Shown: one piece after another, positions 27,976 to 35,833 of the stretch
How the letters are laid out: each line of letters opens with the position of its first letter
How positions within the stretch are numbered: the stretch's first letter is position 1
From: Sinomonas sp. ASV486
GTDB lineage: Bacteria; Actinomycetota; Actinomycetes; Actinomycetales; Micrococcaceae
Assembly (NCBI RefSeq): GCF_030908215.1
Contig: NZ_JAVFJK010000003.1
Span: 247,883-311,882 of the forward strand
Reading direction: 5' to 3'
DNA length: 64,000 bases
Notes under the pieces: generated by a model
Told to the model about the DNA's origin: nothing
The model's database searches: none
Seen by the model: the letters and a program-made list of their open reading frames with translations, nothing else
Made by a program: the position numbers and the translations under genes

Positions 27976-29994
27976 GTGAATGGAAAGCTGAGCGATGCGC
28001 TCGTCGGCTCGCTCGTGGGCGGGCGGTACCACGTGGTATCGCGCCTTGCCATGGGTGGCATGGCCACTGTCTACCTTGCCACGGACACGAACCTCGACCG
28101 AGAGGTTGCCCTCAAGGTCCTGCATCCCCATCTGAGCCAGGATCCGACGTTCGCGGACCGGCTCGAGCGCGAGGCCAAGGCCGCCGCGCGGCTCTCGCAC
28201 CCGCACGTCGTCTCCGTGCTCGACCGCGGACACGACGACGAAATCTTCTTCATCGTCATGGAGTATGTGCCCGGCAGGAACCTGCGGGACCTGCTCAACG
28301 AGCGCGGAGCACTTCCACCGCGCCAGGCCCTCGCGCTCATCGACGCGGTCGTGGACGGCCTCACAGCGGCCCACGCGGCCGGGCTCATCCACCGGGACAT
28401 CAAGCCCGAGAATGTCCTCCTCGGGGACAAGGGGCAGATCAAGGTCGCGGACTTCGGCCTCGCGCGCGCCGTGACGACGTCCACCAACACCGGCCTCACC
28501 CTGGGCACCGTCGGGTACATCGCCCCCGAGCTGGTGCAGCGCGCCGGCAGCGACGCCCGCAGCGATCTGTACTCCGTCGGAATCATGCTCTACGAGCTGC
28601 TCACGGGCCACCAGCCCTACCGCGGCGATATACCCGTGCAGGTCGCCATGCAGCATGTCACGCAGGACGTCCCGCCGCCCTCCGCGCTGGTCCCAGGGCT
28701 CTCTCCGGAGCTCGATGAGCTCGTGCAATGGACGTCGGCACGCGATCCCGAGGACCGGCCCGTCAGCTCCGAGGCCCTCCTCGACGAGATCAGGCACATC
28801 CGGACGCACCTGACAGACGCCCAGCTCGACCTGCACGCCGCCAACACGCCGGATTCCGCACCGGATTCCGCGCGGACGCAATACATCCCTCAGCCCCCGA
28901 CCGGCGTCGGCACCCAGACCGAGGCGCTGCCCGCGGGCCGCACGGAAGTGATCGGCTCGGCGTACCCGACGCAGCACACGAGCGTCATGCCGCAGCCGGA
29001 GCACGCCCCGACGGGCCGCGAGCTGCGTCGGCTTGAGCGCGAGGAGGCCAAGCAGTCAGCCGCCGCCGCAGCGACGCCTACCCGCACGCTCGTGCCCGGC
29101 AACCGTCGGCGGCGCGGTGCCGTGTGGGCGATCGTCGTCCTGCTCCTCGCCGTCCTCGCGGCGCTGGCCGGGTGGTTCTTCGGTGTGGGACCGGGAGCGG
29201 CCGCGACCGTGCCACCCGTCAAGGACCTGACCGTTGAGCAGGCGCGCCCGCTCTTCGAGCAGGCGGGGCTCACGTTTTCGACCCGGGACGTATTCGACGA
29301 CGCCGTCACGTCGGGGCTCATCGTGGGCAGCATGCCAGCACCAGGGACCCAGATCCGCAGGTTTCAGGGAGTGAACGTCCTCGTGTCCAAGGGCCCCGAG
29401 CTCTTCCCACTCGAGAACCTCGTGGGGGCGACGGCCGATCACGCCAAGGCGGCCATCACCGCCGCGAAGGACACAGTCGGGACCATCACGCAGGTCTACA
29501 GCGACACCGTGCCGTCCGGAACCGTCGTCGCCCAGGACCCCGCGTCCGGAACCCCTCTGCGACACGGCTCGACGGTGTCGCTGACCGTCTCCAAGGGGCC
29601 GCAGCCGATTCCCGTGCCCAAGGTCGTCGGGATGGCGCAGTCCGATGCCCTCGCGGCCCTGCGCGCCGCGGGACTCGACCCGGTGGTCTCGACGGACGAG
29701 GTCAATGACAGGACCGTGCCGAAGGGCTCTGTCGCCGCGCAGGATCCGGTCGACGGCACCACCCTCACCAAGGGGGGCAAGGTCACCCTCACCATCTCGA
29801 AGGGCCCGAAGCTCGTTCAGGTACCCGATGTCTTCGGCAAGAGCGAGAAGGAGGCGACCCAGCTGCTGCAGGCCGCCGGGTTCACCGTCAAGAGCAGCTA
29901 CACCTACGGACGTCCGATCTTCGGCCTCGTCGCGGGACAGGACAAGACGGGCGCCCAGCCGGAGGGCTCGACGATCACGATCACGGTCGCCTGA
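27976..29994 (+). CDS. pknL: Serine/threonine protein kinase PknL with PASTA repeats
   Basis: Membrane kinase of 672 residues. The kinase domain (about 17-275) has the glycine-rich loop LAMGGMATVYLA, ALKVLH lysine, HRDIKPEN catalytic loop and DFGLA. A disordered juxtamembrane stretch rich in Pro/Thr follows, then one membrane helix (about 380-400) and four extracellular PASTA repeats, each ending in a pattern like VSKGP. PASTA domains bind muropeptide or lipid II. The GTG start is preceded by GGATCGTGG only, a weak site. The Rv2175c-like substrate gene is close by. The order pknL then convergent DAHP synthase matches M. tuberculosis. Confidence 0.94.
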   Translation: MNGKLSDALVGSLVGGRYHVVSRLAMGGMATVYLATDTNLDREVALKVLHPHLSQDPTFADRLEREAKAAARLSHPHVVSVLDRGHDDEIFFIVMEYVPGRNLRDLLNERGALPPRQALALIDAVVDGLTAAHAAGLIHRDIKPENVLLGDKGQIKVADFGLARAVTTSTNTGLTLGTVGYIAPELVQRAGSDARSDLYSVGIMLYELLTGHQPYRGDIPVQVAMQHVTQDVPPPSALVPGLSPELDELVQWTSARDPEDRPVSSEALLDEIRHIRTHLTDAQLDLHAANTPDSAPDSARTQYIPQPPTGVGTQTEALPAGRTEVIGSAYPTQHTSVMPQPEHAPTGRELRRLEREEAKQSAAAAATPTRTLVPGNRRRRGAVWAIVVLLLAVLAALAGWFFGVGPGAAATVPPVKDLTVEQARPLFEQAGLTFSTRDVFDDAVTSGLIVGSMPAPGTQIRRFQGVNVLVSKGPELFPLENLVGATADHAKAAITAAKDTVGTITQVYSDTVPSGTVVAQDPASGTPLRHGSTVSLTVSKGPQPIPVPKVVGMAQSDALAALRAAGLDPVVSTDEVNDRTVPKGSVAAQDPVDGTTLTKGGKVTLTISKGPKLVQVPDVFGKSEKEATQLLQAAGFTVKSSYTYGRPIFGLVAGQDKTGAQPEGSTITITVA

Positions 29995-30001
29995 GCCCTA
30001 C

Positions 30002-30020
30002 CGGTGCCGCGCCGGCACCG
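30002..30020. terminator. Bidirectional terminator hairpin pknL/aroG
   Basis: Perfect 8-bp GC-rich inverted repeat (CGGTGCCG and CGGCACCG, 3-nt loop) in the 39-bp gap between two convergent genes. Confidence 0.55.
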
Positions 30021-30033
30021 TGCCCTGTCGACG

Positions 30034-31431
30034 TCAGTGGTGCTTGGACAAAGCCCCGGCCACCAGGAATGCCATCTCGAGCGACTGCATGTGGTTCAAC
30101 CGGGGATCGCACACGGACTCGTAGCGGTCCTCGAAGGCCGCCTCGTCGATCGGGTCGGAACCGCCCAGGCACTCGGCGACATCGTCGCCCGTCATCTCCA
30201 TGTGCAGGCCGCCCGGGACGGTGCCGAGGCCTTCGTGCACCTCGAAGAAGCCGCGGACCTCGTCCACGACATCGTCGAAGCGGCGCGTCTTGTAGCCGTT
30301 GCGGCTCGTGACCGTGTTTCCGTGCATGGGGTCCGTGACCCACAGGACCTGCGCGCCCGAGGCCGTGACCTTCTCGACGACCGGCGGCAGCTTCTCCCGG
30401 ATGTTCCCGGCACCCATGCGGGTGATGAAGGTCAGGCGGCCCGGCTCGCGCTCGGGGTCGAGCTTGTCGATGAGCCGCAGCGCGTCGTCGCCGGTCGTCT
30501 TGGGGCCGAGCTTGACGCCGATCGGGTTGCGCACGCGGGAGAGGTAGTCGACGTGCGCGTGGTCGAGCTCACGGGTGCGCTCACCGATCCACAGGAAGTG
30601 GGCCGACGTATCGTACGGGAGGCCCGTCCGCGAGTCGATGCGGGTGAGCGCACGCTCATAGTCGAGCAGGAGGGCCTCGTGGCTCGCGAAGAACTCGACG
30701 CGCTTCAGGGCGTCGAAGTCGACTCCGCACGAGTCCATGAACTTGATGGCGCGGTCGATCTCACGGGCCAGCGACTCGTAGCGCGCGTGGGCCGGGTTCT
30801 CCGTGAAGCCCTTGTTCCACGTGTGCACGAGCCGGAGGTCAGCGAAGCCGCCCTGCGTGAAGGCGCGGATGAGGTTCAGGGTCGACGCCGAGGTGTGGTA
30901 GGCGCGGAGCATGCGGGCTGCGTCATGCGCGCGGGTCTCGGGCGTGAACTCGTAGCCGTTGACGATGTCACCGCGGTAGGCGGGAAGCGTCACGCCGTCA
31001 CGGGTCTCGGTGTCCGACGACCGCGGCTTGGCGAACTGCCCGGCCATGCGGCCCATCTTGATGACGGGCAGTTGCGCGCCGTAGGTCAGCACCACGGCCA
31101 TCTGGAGGATCGTCTTCACGCGGGCGCTGATGCGGTCCGCCGTGGCGGCCTCGAAGGTCTCGGCGCAGTCGCCGCCCTGGAGGAGGAACGCGCGGCCCTG
31201 GGCCGCCGCGGCGAGGCGCTCGCGGAGCACGTCCACCTCGCCGGCGAACACGAGCGGCGGGAGGATCGACAGTTCGCTGACCGAGGCCTTGAAGACATCC
31301 GCATCGGACCACGTGGGCTGCTGCGAGATGGGCAGGGAACGCCAGTTGTCCAGACCCGGGTAGTCGGCGGCGCCGCTCTGGGCGGTGCTCGTGAATCGAC
31401 CGGCGGGCGCTACGGAAAGATCAGTCACCAC
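30034..31431 (-). CDS. aroG: Class II 3-deoxy-7-phosphoheptulonate synthase
   Basis: First enzyme of the shikimate pathway: phosphoenolpyruvate plus erythrose 4-phosphate to DAHP. The 465-residue protein is of the plant/actinobacterial class II type, with NWRSLPISQQPTW, LQGGDCAETFE, KMGRMAGQFAKPRS, SHEALLLDYE, SAHFLWIGERTRELDHAHVDYL in short motifs, and the metal-binding region DPMHGNT. GTG 31431 and GTG 31428 are both possible starts. It converges with pknL, as in M. tuberculosis (Rv2178c). Confidence 0.95.
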   Translation of the reverse strand: MVTDLSVAPAGRFTSTAQSGAADYPGLDNWRSLPISQQPTWSDADVFKASVSELSILPPLVFAGEVDVLRERLAAAAQGRAFLLQGGDCAETFEAATADRISARVKTILQMAVVLTYGAQLPVIKMGRMAGQFAKPRSSDTETRDGVTLPAYRGDIVNGYEFTPETRAHDAARMLRAYHTSASTLNLIRAFTQGGFADLRLVHTWNKGFTENPAHARYESLAREIDRAIKFMDSCGVDFDALKRVEFFASHEALLLDYERALTRIDSRTGLPYDTSAHFLWIGERTRELDHAHVDYLSRVRNPIGVKLGPKTTGDDALRLIDKLDPEREPGRLTFITRMGAGNIREKLPPVVEKVTASGAQVLWVTDPMHGNTVTSRNGYKTRRFDDVVDEVRGFFEVHEGLGTVPGGLHMEMTGDDVAECLGGSDPIDEAAFEDRYESVCDPRLNHMQSLEMAFLVAGALSKHH

Positions 31432-31462
31432 CCAAGGCTAAGTCACCGCCGGGTCCTCGCGC

Positions 31463-32185
31463 TCATGAGTCGGCCGGTGGGCGCTCCGTGCGGCGCTGGG
31501 CGGCCTCCTCGGCGAGCCGGGCCTTGACGTCCGCGGCATACATGTTGACGTACTCCTGGGCCGAGAGCTGCTGGATCTGGCGCATGATCCGGTCGGTCAC
31601 CTCGCGCTGGACGTTCCGGTCCTCGGCGCGGTCATAGAACTCCGAGAAGTCCATCGGCTGGCCGATGATGACCCCCACGCGCCGGATCGACGGCAGTCGC
31701 TGGCCGATCGGCTGGACCTTCTCCGTGCCGATCATAGCGACCGGCAGGACCGGCACGCGCGTCTCGAGGGCCAGCCGGGCAACGCCGACCTTCCCGCGGT
31801 GCAGGCGGCCATCGGGGCTTCGTGTGCCCTCGGGATAGATGCCCAGGAGCCCGCCGCTGCGCAGGACGTGGGCGCCGGTCTCAAGGGACGCCGCCGAGGC
31901 CTCCCCGCCGGAGCGGTCCATGGGCAACTGGTTCGTGTAGCGGAAGAAGGCCGCCGTCAACCAGCCTTTGAGTCCGTGCCCCGTGAAGTACTCCTGTTTT
32001 GCGAGGAAGACCACGGGGCGCCGCACCATGAGCGGCAGGAAGATCGAATCGGAGAAGGAGAGGTGGTTCGAGGCGAGGATCGCGGCACCCGTCGAGGGCA
32101 CGTTGGCGGTGCCCTTCGTCCACGGCCTGAAGAGCAGCTTGACGAGCGGACCGATGAAGATCTGCTTGAGGATCCAGTAGACCAA
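31463..32185 (-). CDS. 1-acyl-sn-glycerol-3-phosphate acyltransferase (PlsC family)
   Basis: Membrane-associated acyltransferase of phospholipid synthesis. The 240-residue protein has the catalytic NHLSFSDS (HX4D), the glycerophosphate-binding YPEGTRSPDG, and PVAMIGTE. The start is uncertain: TTG 32185 is preferred because AGAAGGGC lies upstream and the protein then begins LVYWILKQIFIGPLVKLLF as expected for the family; the longer frame opens with GTG at 32254 without a ribosome-binding site. It lies directly upstream of the DAHP synthase gene, same strand. Confidence 0.88.
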   Translation of the reverse strand: MVYWILKQIFIGPLVKLLFRPWTKGTANVPSTGAAILASNHLSFSDSIFLPLMVRRPVVFLAKQEYFTGHGLKGWLTAAFFRYTNQLPMDRSGGEASAASLETGAHVLRSGGLLGIYPEGTRSPDGRLHRGKVGVARLALETRVPVLPVAMIGTEKVQPIGQRLPSIRRVGVIIGQPMDFSEFYDRAEDRNVQREVTDRIMRQIQQLSAQEYVNMYAADVKARLAEEAAQRRTERPPADS

Positions 32186-32365
32186 GGCGTGGCCCTTCTG
32201 CTGTATGAGGCGCTGCTGTACGGGCGCGCTTCCTCGACTCGCTCGCGCTTCCACGACTCACTGTAGTGTCACGCGGACTGCACGAGCGCACGCTTTCACC
32301 CACGCCACGCAGGATGTCGTACCGGACGCGATGCGAAGTGTCCTGCGTGCTGTCACGATGGACCC

Positions 32366-33157
32366 ATGGAGCATATGGAAGGCGGGGTCCGTCCTCTTCG
32401 GCTCGGCGTGGCGCTCTGCCACGGATTCTCGGGCTCCCCCTCGTCCGTCAAGCCGTGGGCGGACGGCCTCGCCGAACGCGGGTTCGACGTCGAGGCCCCC
32501 CTTCTTCCCGGACACGGAACCAGCTGGCGGGACCTCGAGAAGCGCCGGTGGCACGAGTGGACCGACAGCTTCTCGGCAGCCTGTGCGGCCGTCGCAGCCC
32601 GCACCGACATCCTCTTCCTCGCGGGCCTCTCGATGGGCGGGACGATCGCGCTCCACACCGCGGCGCGCCGTTCAGCAGCCGAAGGGCACGGCCCTGTGCC
32701 CCCGGTGGCGGGGATCGCCGTCGTCAATCCTGGTCTCGGCTTCTATGACCAGCGCGCGCGCTTCATCGGCGTCTACCGCCTGCTGATGCGCACCACAGGT
32801 CCGATCGACGAGGCCGACGCACCCCAGCCCGTCGGCGACGAGGGCGACTACTCGCGGACCCCCATCGCCGCTGTCCACGAGCTCAAACGCCTCTTCCATG
32901 CCACCGACCGCGTCCTGCCGCGCGTCACCGTGCCCCTGATCGCGTTCAAGTCCGACGTCGACCCGGTCGTCCCGCCGTCGTCGCTCGCCCGGATCGTGGG
33001 CCGGGTCTCGAGCCCGGAGGTCCAGGTGGTTCCCCTCCACGGCAGCCCCCACGTCGCCACACGCGGACCCGAAGCCCGGCTGATCATCGACCGCACGGCC
33101 GACACGTTCGACCGCTGGGCCGAGCACGCCGCGCTGCATACGGGGATCGGGGCCTGA
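32366..33157 (+). CDS. Alpha/beta hydrolase, carboxylesterase/monoacylglycerol lipase type
   Basis: Cytoplasmic serine hydrolase of 263 residues. Visible motifs are CHGFSGSPSS (oxyanion strand), PLLPGHGTSW, the nucleophile elbow GLSMGG, SDVDPVVPPSS for the Asp and GSPHVAT for the His. This is the Est30/monoglyceride-lipase architecture with a small lid. ATG 32366 is followed by a second in-frame ATG at 32375. The next gene encodes a clear paralogue with the same motif spacing. Confidence 0.88.
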   Translation: MEHMEGGVRPLRLGVALCHGFSGSPSSVKPWADGLAERGFDVEAPLLPGHGTSWRDLEKRRWHEWTDSFSAACAAVAARTDILFLAGLSMGGTIALHTAARRSAAEGHGPVPPVAGIAVVNPGLGFYDQRARFIGVYRLLMRTTGPIDEADAPQPVGDEGDYSRTPIAAVHELKRLFHATDRVLPRVTVPLIAFKSDVDPVVPPSSLARIVGRVSSPEVQVVPLHGSPHVATRGPEARLIIDRTADTFDRWAEHAALHTGIGA

Positions 33158-33219
33158 CAGACGCGCCCGAACCTCGTGGCGTGAGGGCGGAGGCCAGCTC
33201 TCGGTGCATAATTCATGCC

Positions 33220-33999
33220 ATGGACACCCCTCCGACAGTCGGGGTCGCGCTGAGCCACGGCTTCACGGGCGAGCTCGCAGGAATCGTGCCGTGGGCCACT
33301 GCGCTCCGCGCGGCCGGATTCCGCGTCTCGACCCCCCTTCTGCCCGGCCATGGCACGTCGGTCGAGGATCTCGCCCGTATCCCGTGGCGCGTCTGGTACG
33401 AAGCGTACGAGGCCGCCTACCTCGAGCTCGCACGCGACTGCGACACGGTGGTCGCGGCAGGCCTGTCGATGGGCGGTGCCCTGGCCCTGCGGCTTGCCGC
33501 ACACCGGCTCGTCGCCGCGGTCACGGTGGTCAACCCCGCACTCGTCGTGGACGATCCCCGCTCCCATGTCTCGGCCGTGATGCGCTACGTCGTCAAGACC
33601 GTGCCGGGCATCCACAACGACATCAAGAGACCCGGTCAGGACGAGGGCGGGTATGACATCGTCCCGGTCGCGGCCGCGCACCAGATGAAGCTCCTCTTCC
33701 GCGATACCGTGGAGGCCCTCCCCCGGGCCGTCGCGCCCCTCCAGGTCTTCCGCTCGACGGTGGACCACGTGGTCACGAGCGAGCGGAGCCTCGGGGCCAT
33801 TCTGGGCCGGTACGGCGGAACGGACATCCGCCTGGTCCGGCTCACTGACAGCTACCATGTCGCGACGCTCGACAACGACGCGGAGACGATCTTCACGCGG
33901 TCGGCCGCCTTCATCCGCGAGACCATCGGCACTGCGACGCACGCGGACGCACCTGTCGAAGGCACCCGGCCCACCGACGGAGCGGAGTCCGCCGCATGA
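33220..33999 (+). CDS. Alpha/beta hydrolase, tandem paralogue
   Basis: A 259-residue serine hydrolase closely related to its upstream neighbour: LSHGFTGELAG, PLLPGHGTSVEDL, nucleophile elbow GLSMGGAL, then STVDHVV (Asp) and DSYHVAT (His). ATG 33220 is used; the frame extends up to a GTG at 33181 without a family match. A final Pro/Thr-rich tail reads PTDGAESAA. The stop overlaps the next gene by ATGA. The substrate is unknown; neighbours (plsC, fadD) suggest lipid or ester metabolism. Confidence 0.88.
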   Translation: MDTPPTVGVALSHGFTGELAGIVPWATALRAAGFRVSTPLLPGHGTSVEDLARIPWRVWYEAYEAAYLELARDCDTVVAAGLSMGGALALRLAAHRLVAAVTVVNPALVVDDPRSHVSAVMRYVVKTVPGIHNDIKRPGQDEGGYDIVPVAAAHQMKLLFRDTVEALPRAVAPLQVFRSTVDHVVTSERSLGAILGRYGGTDIRLVRLTDSYHVATLDNDAETIFTRSAAFIRETIGTATHADAPVEGTRPTDGAESAA

Positions 34000-34610
34000 G
34001 CGGTCATCCGGATCCTGACGGCCACGACGCCGCACCCGACGACGACGCGTGGCGCGACCTTGTCGCGCGCCTCGGCGGTGGGCCGTCCGGCGACGAAGGC
34101 GGGGGGCCTGCACCGCGCGAACCATCCGCGGCCGAGCGCGCCGCCGCGGGCGCCCCGCCGCGCGGGCACAGGCCCCGCAGTGGGCTCATCCACCCCGACG
34201 CGCCCAGCAACGTCGAACCCACGGATGGTGATCCCGGCGCTCTCGGGGACGACGGCGCCGGCTTCTCGCGCTTCGACCCGCTCGGAATCTCCGGGGGCCG
34301 GTCCGAATCCTCGGGGAGCGGAGTGTCGGGCCGAGGACCGGCCGGCGATGAGCACGACGGCCTGCCCGGCGACTTCGTCCCCGACGAGCCGGAGCCCGTG
34401 CTCGCGGGCGCGGACCCGGTCTCGGTGCTTGCGTGGTCTGGGGCGCTGGGCGGCCCCGTGGCCCTACTCGTCTGCGCGCTCGTGTGGCGCGGCGTGCCGG
34501 GCTTCGTGATCGTGCTCCTCGTGGCAGCCTTCATCGCTGGGGTCGGAACGCTGATCATGCGCCTCCCCCGGAACAAGGACGACGACGGCGACGACGGCGC
34601 CCGGATCTAG
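33996..34610 (+). CDS. Hypothetical protein with disordered N-terminus and two membrane helices
   Basis: A 204-residue protein whose first 140 residues are hydrophilic, rich in Gly, Asp, Pro and Ser, and probably disordered. Two membrane segments follow (about 147-165 and 168-188) and a short acidic/basic tail (NKDDDGDDGARI). I know no function. It is translationally coupled to the hydrolase upstream (ATGA overlap) and converges with the ROK kinase gene 27 bp away. Confidence 0.75.
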   Translation: MSGHPDPDGHDAAPDDDAWRDLVARLGGGPSGDEGGGPAPREPSAAERAAAGAPPRGHRPRSGLIHPDAPSNVEPTDGDPGALGDDGAGFSRFDPLGISGGRSESSGSGVSGRGPAGDEHDGLPGDFVPDEPEPVLAGADPVSVLAWSGALGGPVALLVCALVWRGVPGFVIVLLVAAFIAGVGTLIMRLPRNKDDDGDDGARI

Positions 34611-34637
34611 CCGAGCACACCGAACGGATCCGACGCG

Positions 34638-35672
34638 TCAGTGCGCCCAACCGCGCGAGCGCAGGTGAACGCGTGAGAGGTCGGCGGCGCCGATAAGGCC
34701 GGCTTCGGGGCCAAGATCCGCCCGCACGATCCGCGCCGGGGGGCGGAAGCCGCGGCCCGTCAGGTTTCTCGCGAACGCCCGTCTCGCCGGAGCCAAGAGC
34801 AGTTCCCCGGCATCGCACAGTCCGCCGCCGATCACGAAGGTGCCCGGATCCAGCGCGGCCGCGAGGTTCGCAAGCCCCAGGCCGAGCCACTCGCCTACGT
34901 CTTCGAGGAGCTCCTGTGAGGCGGCGTCGCCCTCCCGGGCCAGCTCGGTGACGATCGCTCCCGTGATGCGCTCCGGATCGCGGTCGACGGCGCGCAGCAG
35001 CTCCTGCGCGACCGGCGAGTTCGCGCGGGCGAGCTCCCGCGCCTCGCGCCCGAGGGCGTTGCCGGATGCGTACTGCTCCCAGCAGCCGCGGTTCCCGCAT
35101 TCGCACCGGTGACCGCCGGGCATGATGATCTGGTGGCCGAACTCGCCGGCCACGCCGTAGCGTCCCCGCTCGAGACGGCCGGACATCACCATGGCCCCGC
35201 CGATCCCCGTGCCGAGCGTGATGCACACGAGCCGGCTCTCGTGTTTCCCCGCGCCGAAGCGCCACTCCGCCCATGCGGCGGCGTCGGCGTCGTTCGAGAG
35301 GTAGATCCGGCGGCGGAGGAGCTTCTCGAGGTTCTCCCGGAGCGGCTCGTTGCGCCAGGCGAGGTGCGGGCTGAAGAGCACCGTCCCGCCGTCGAGGTCC
35401 ATCCAGCCGGCCGCGCCGATGCCCACGGAGGTGATCCGGTGGTGCGCGCTGAGCTCCTCGACGAGCTCGGCGATCACGCGTTCGACCTCGCGGGGACGTG
35501 TGCCCGGCGTCGCGCGGCGGGCACGTCGCAGCACCCGTCCTTCGGCATCGACGACGCCCGCAGCGACCTTCGTTCCGCCGATGTCGATGCCTATCGCGAG
35601 GCCCCTGCGCCTCAGCCTCGGGTCCTGCTGTCTGAACGTCGGGGCCAAGCGGGGTCTGCGCACGCTGGCCAT
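34638..35672 (-). CDS. ROK-family glucokinase
   Basis: Sugar kinase of 344 residues. Motifs: IGIDIGGTKVAAGVVD (phosphate 1, near residue 27), NDADAAAWAEW (catalytic Asp), TLGTGIGGAMVMSG, and the zinc-binding ROK signature GGHRCECGNRGCWEQYASG given here in short as CxCGNRGCWE. ATG 35672 is chosen over an upstream in-frame start at 35708; ribosome-binding signal is weak. The short basic N-terminal extension (MASVRRPRLAP) is unusual. ATP-dependent glucose phosphorylation is the family's usual reaction; substrate not proven. Confidence 0.88.
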   Translation of the reverse strand: MASVRRPRLAPTFRQQDPRLRRRGLAIGIDIGGTKVAAGVVDAEGRVLRRARRATPGTRPREVERVIAELVEELSAHHRITSVGIGAAGWMDLDGGTVLFSPHLAWRNEPLRENLEKLLRRRIYLSNDADAAAWAEWRFGAGKHESRLVCITLGTGIGGAMVMSGRLERGRYGVAGEFGHQIIMPGGHRCECGNRGCWEQYASGNALGREARELARANSPVAQELLRAVDRDPERITGAIVTELAREGDAASQELLEDVGEWLGLGLANLAAALDPGTFVIGGGLCDAGELLLAPARRAFARNLTGRGFRPPARIVRADLGPEAGLIGAADLSRVHLRSRGWAH

Positions 35673-35833
35673 TCTAATGGGGCGACGCCGCGGAGCCGTG
35701 TGGCGCAACGCTGCCGCTCGGGCTATTGTTACTCGCCAGTAGGATTATGCGTGATCCAAGGCACACCCGGAATGTGGGGCTTGGATATGGTTAAGCCATC
35801 TCCCGCGCACCGGGAGATACCGAAGGAGAAATC

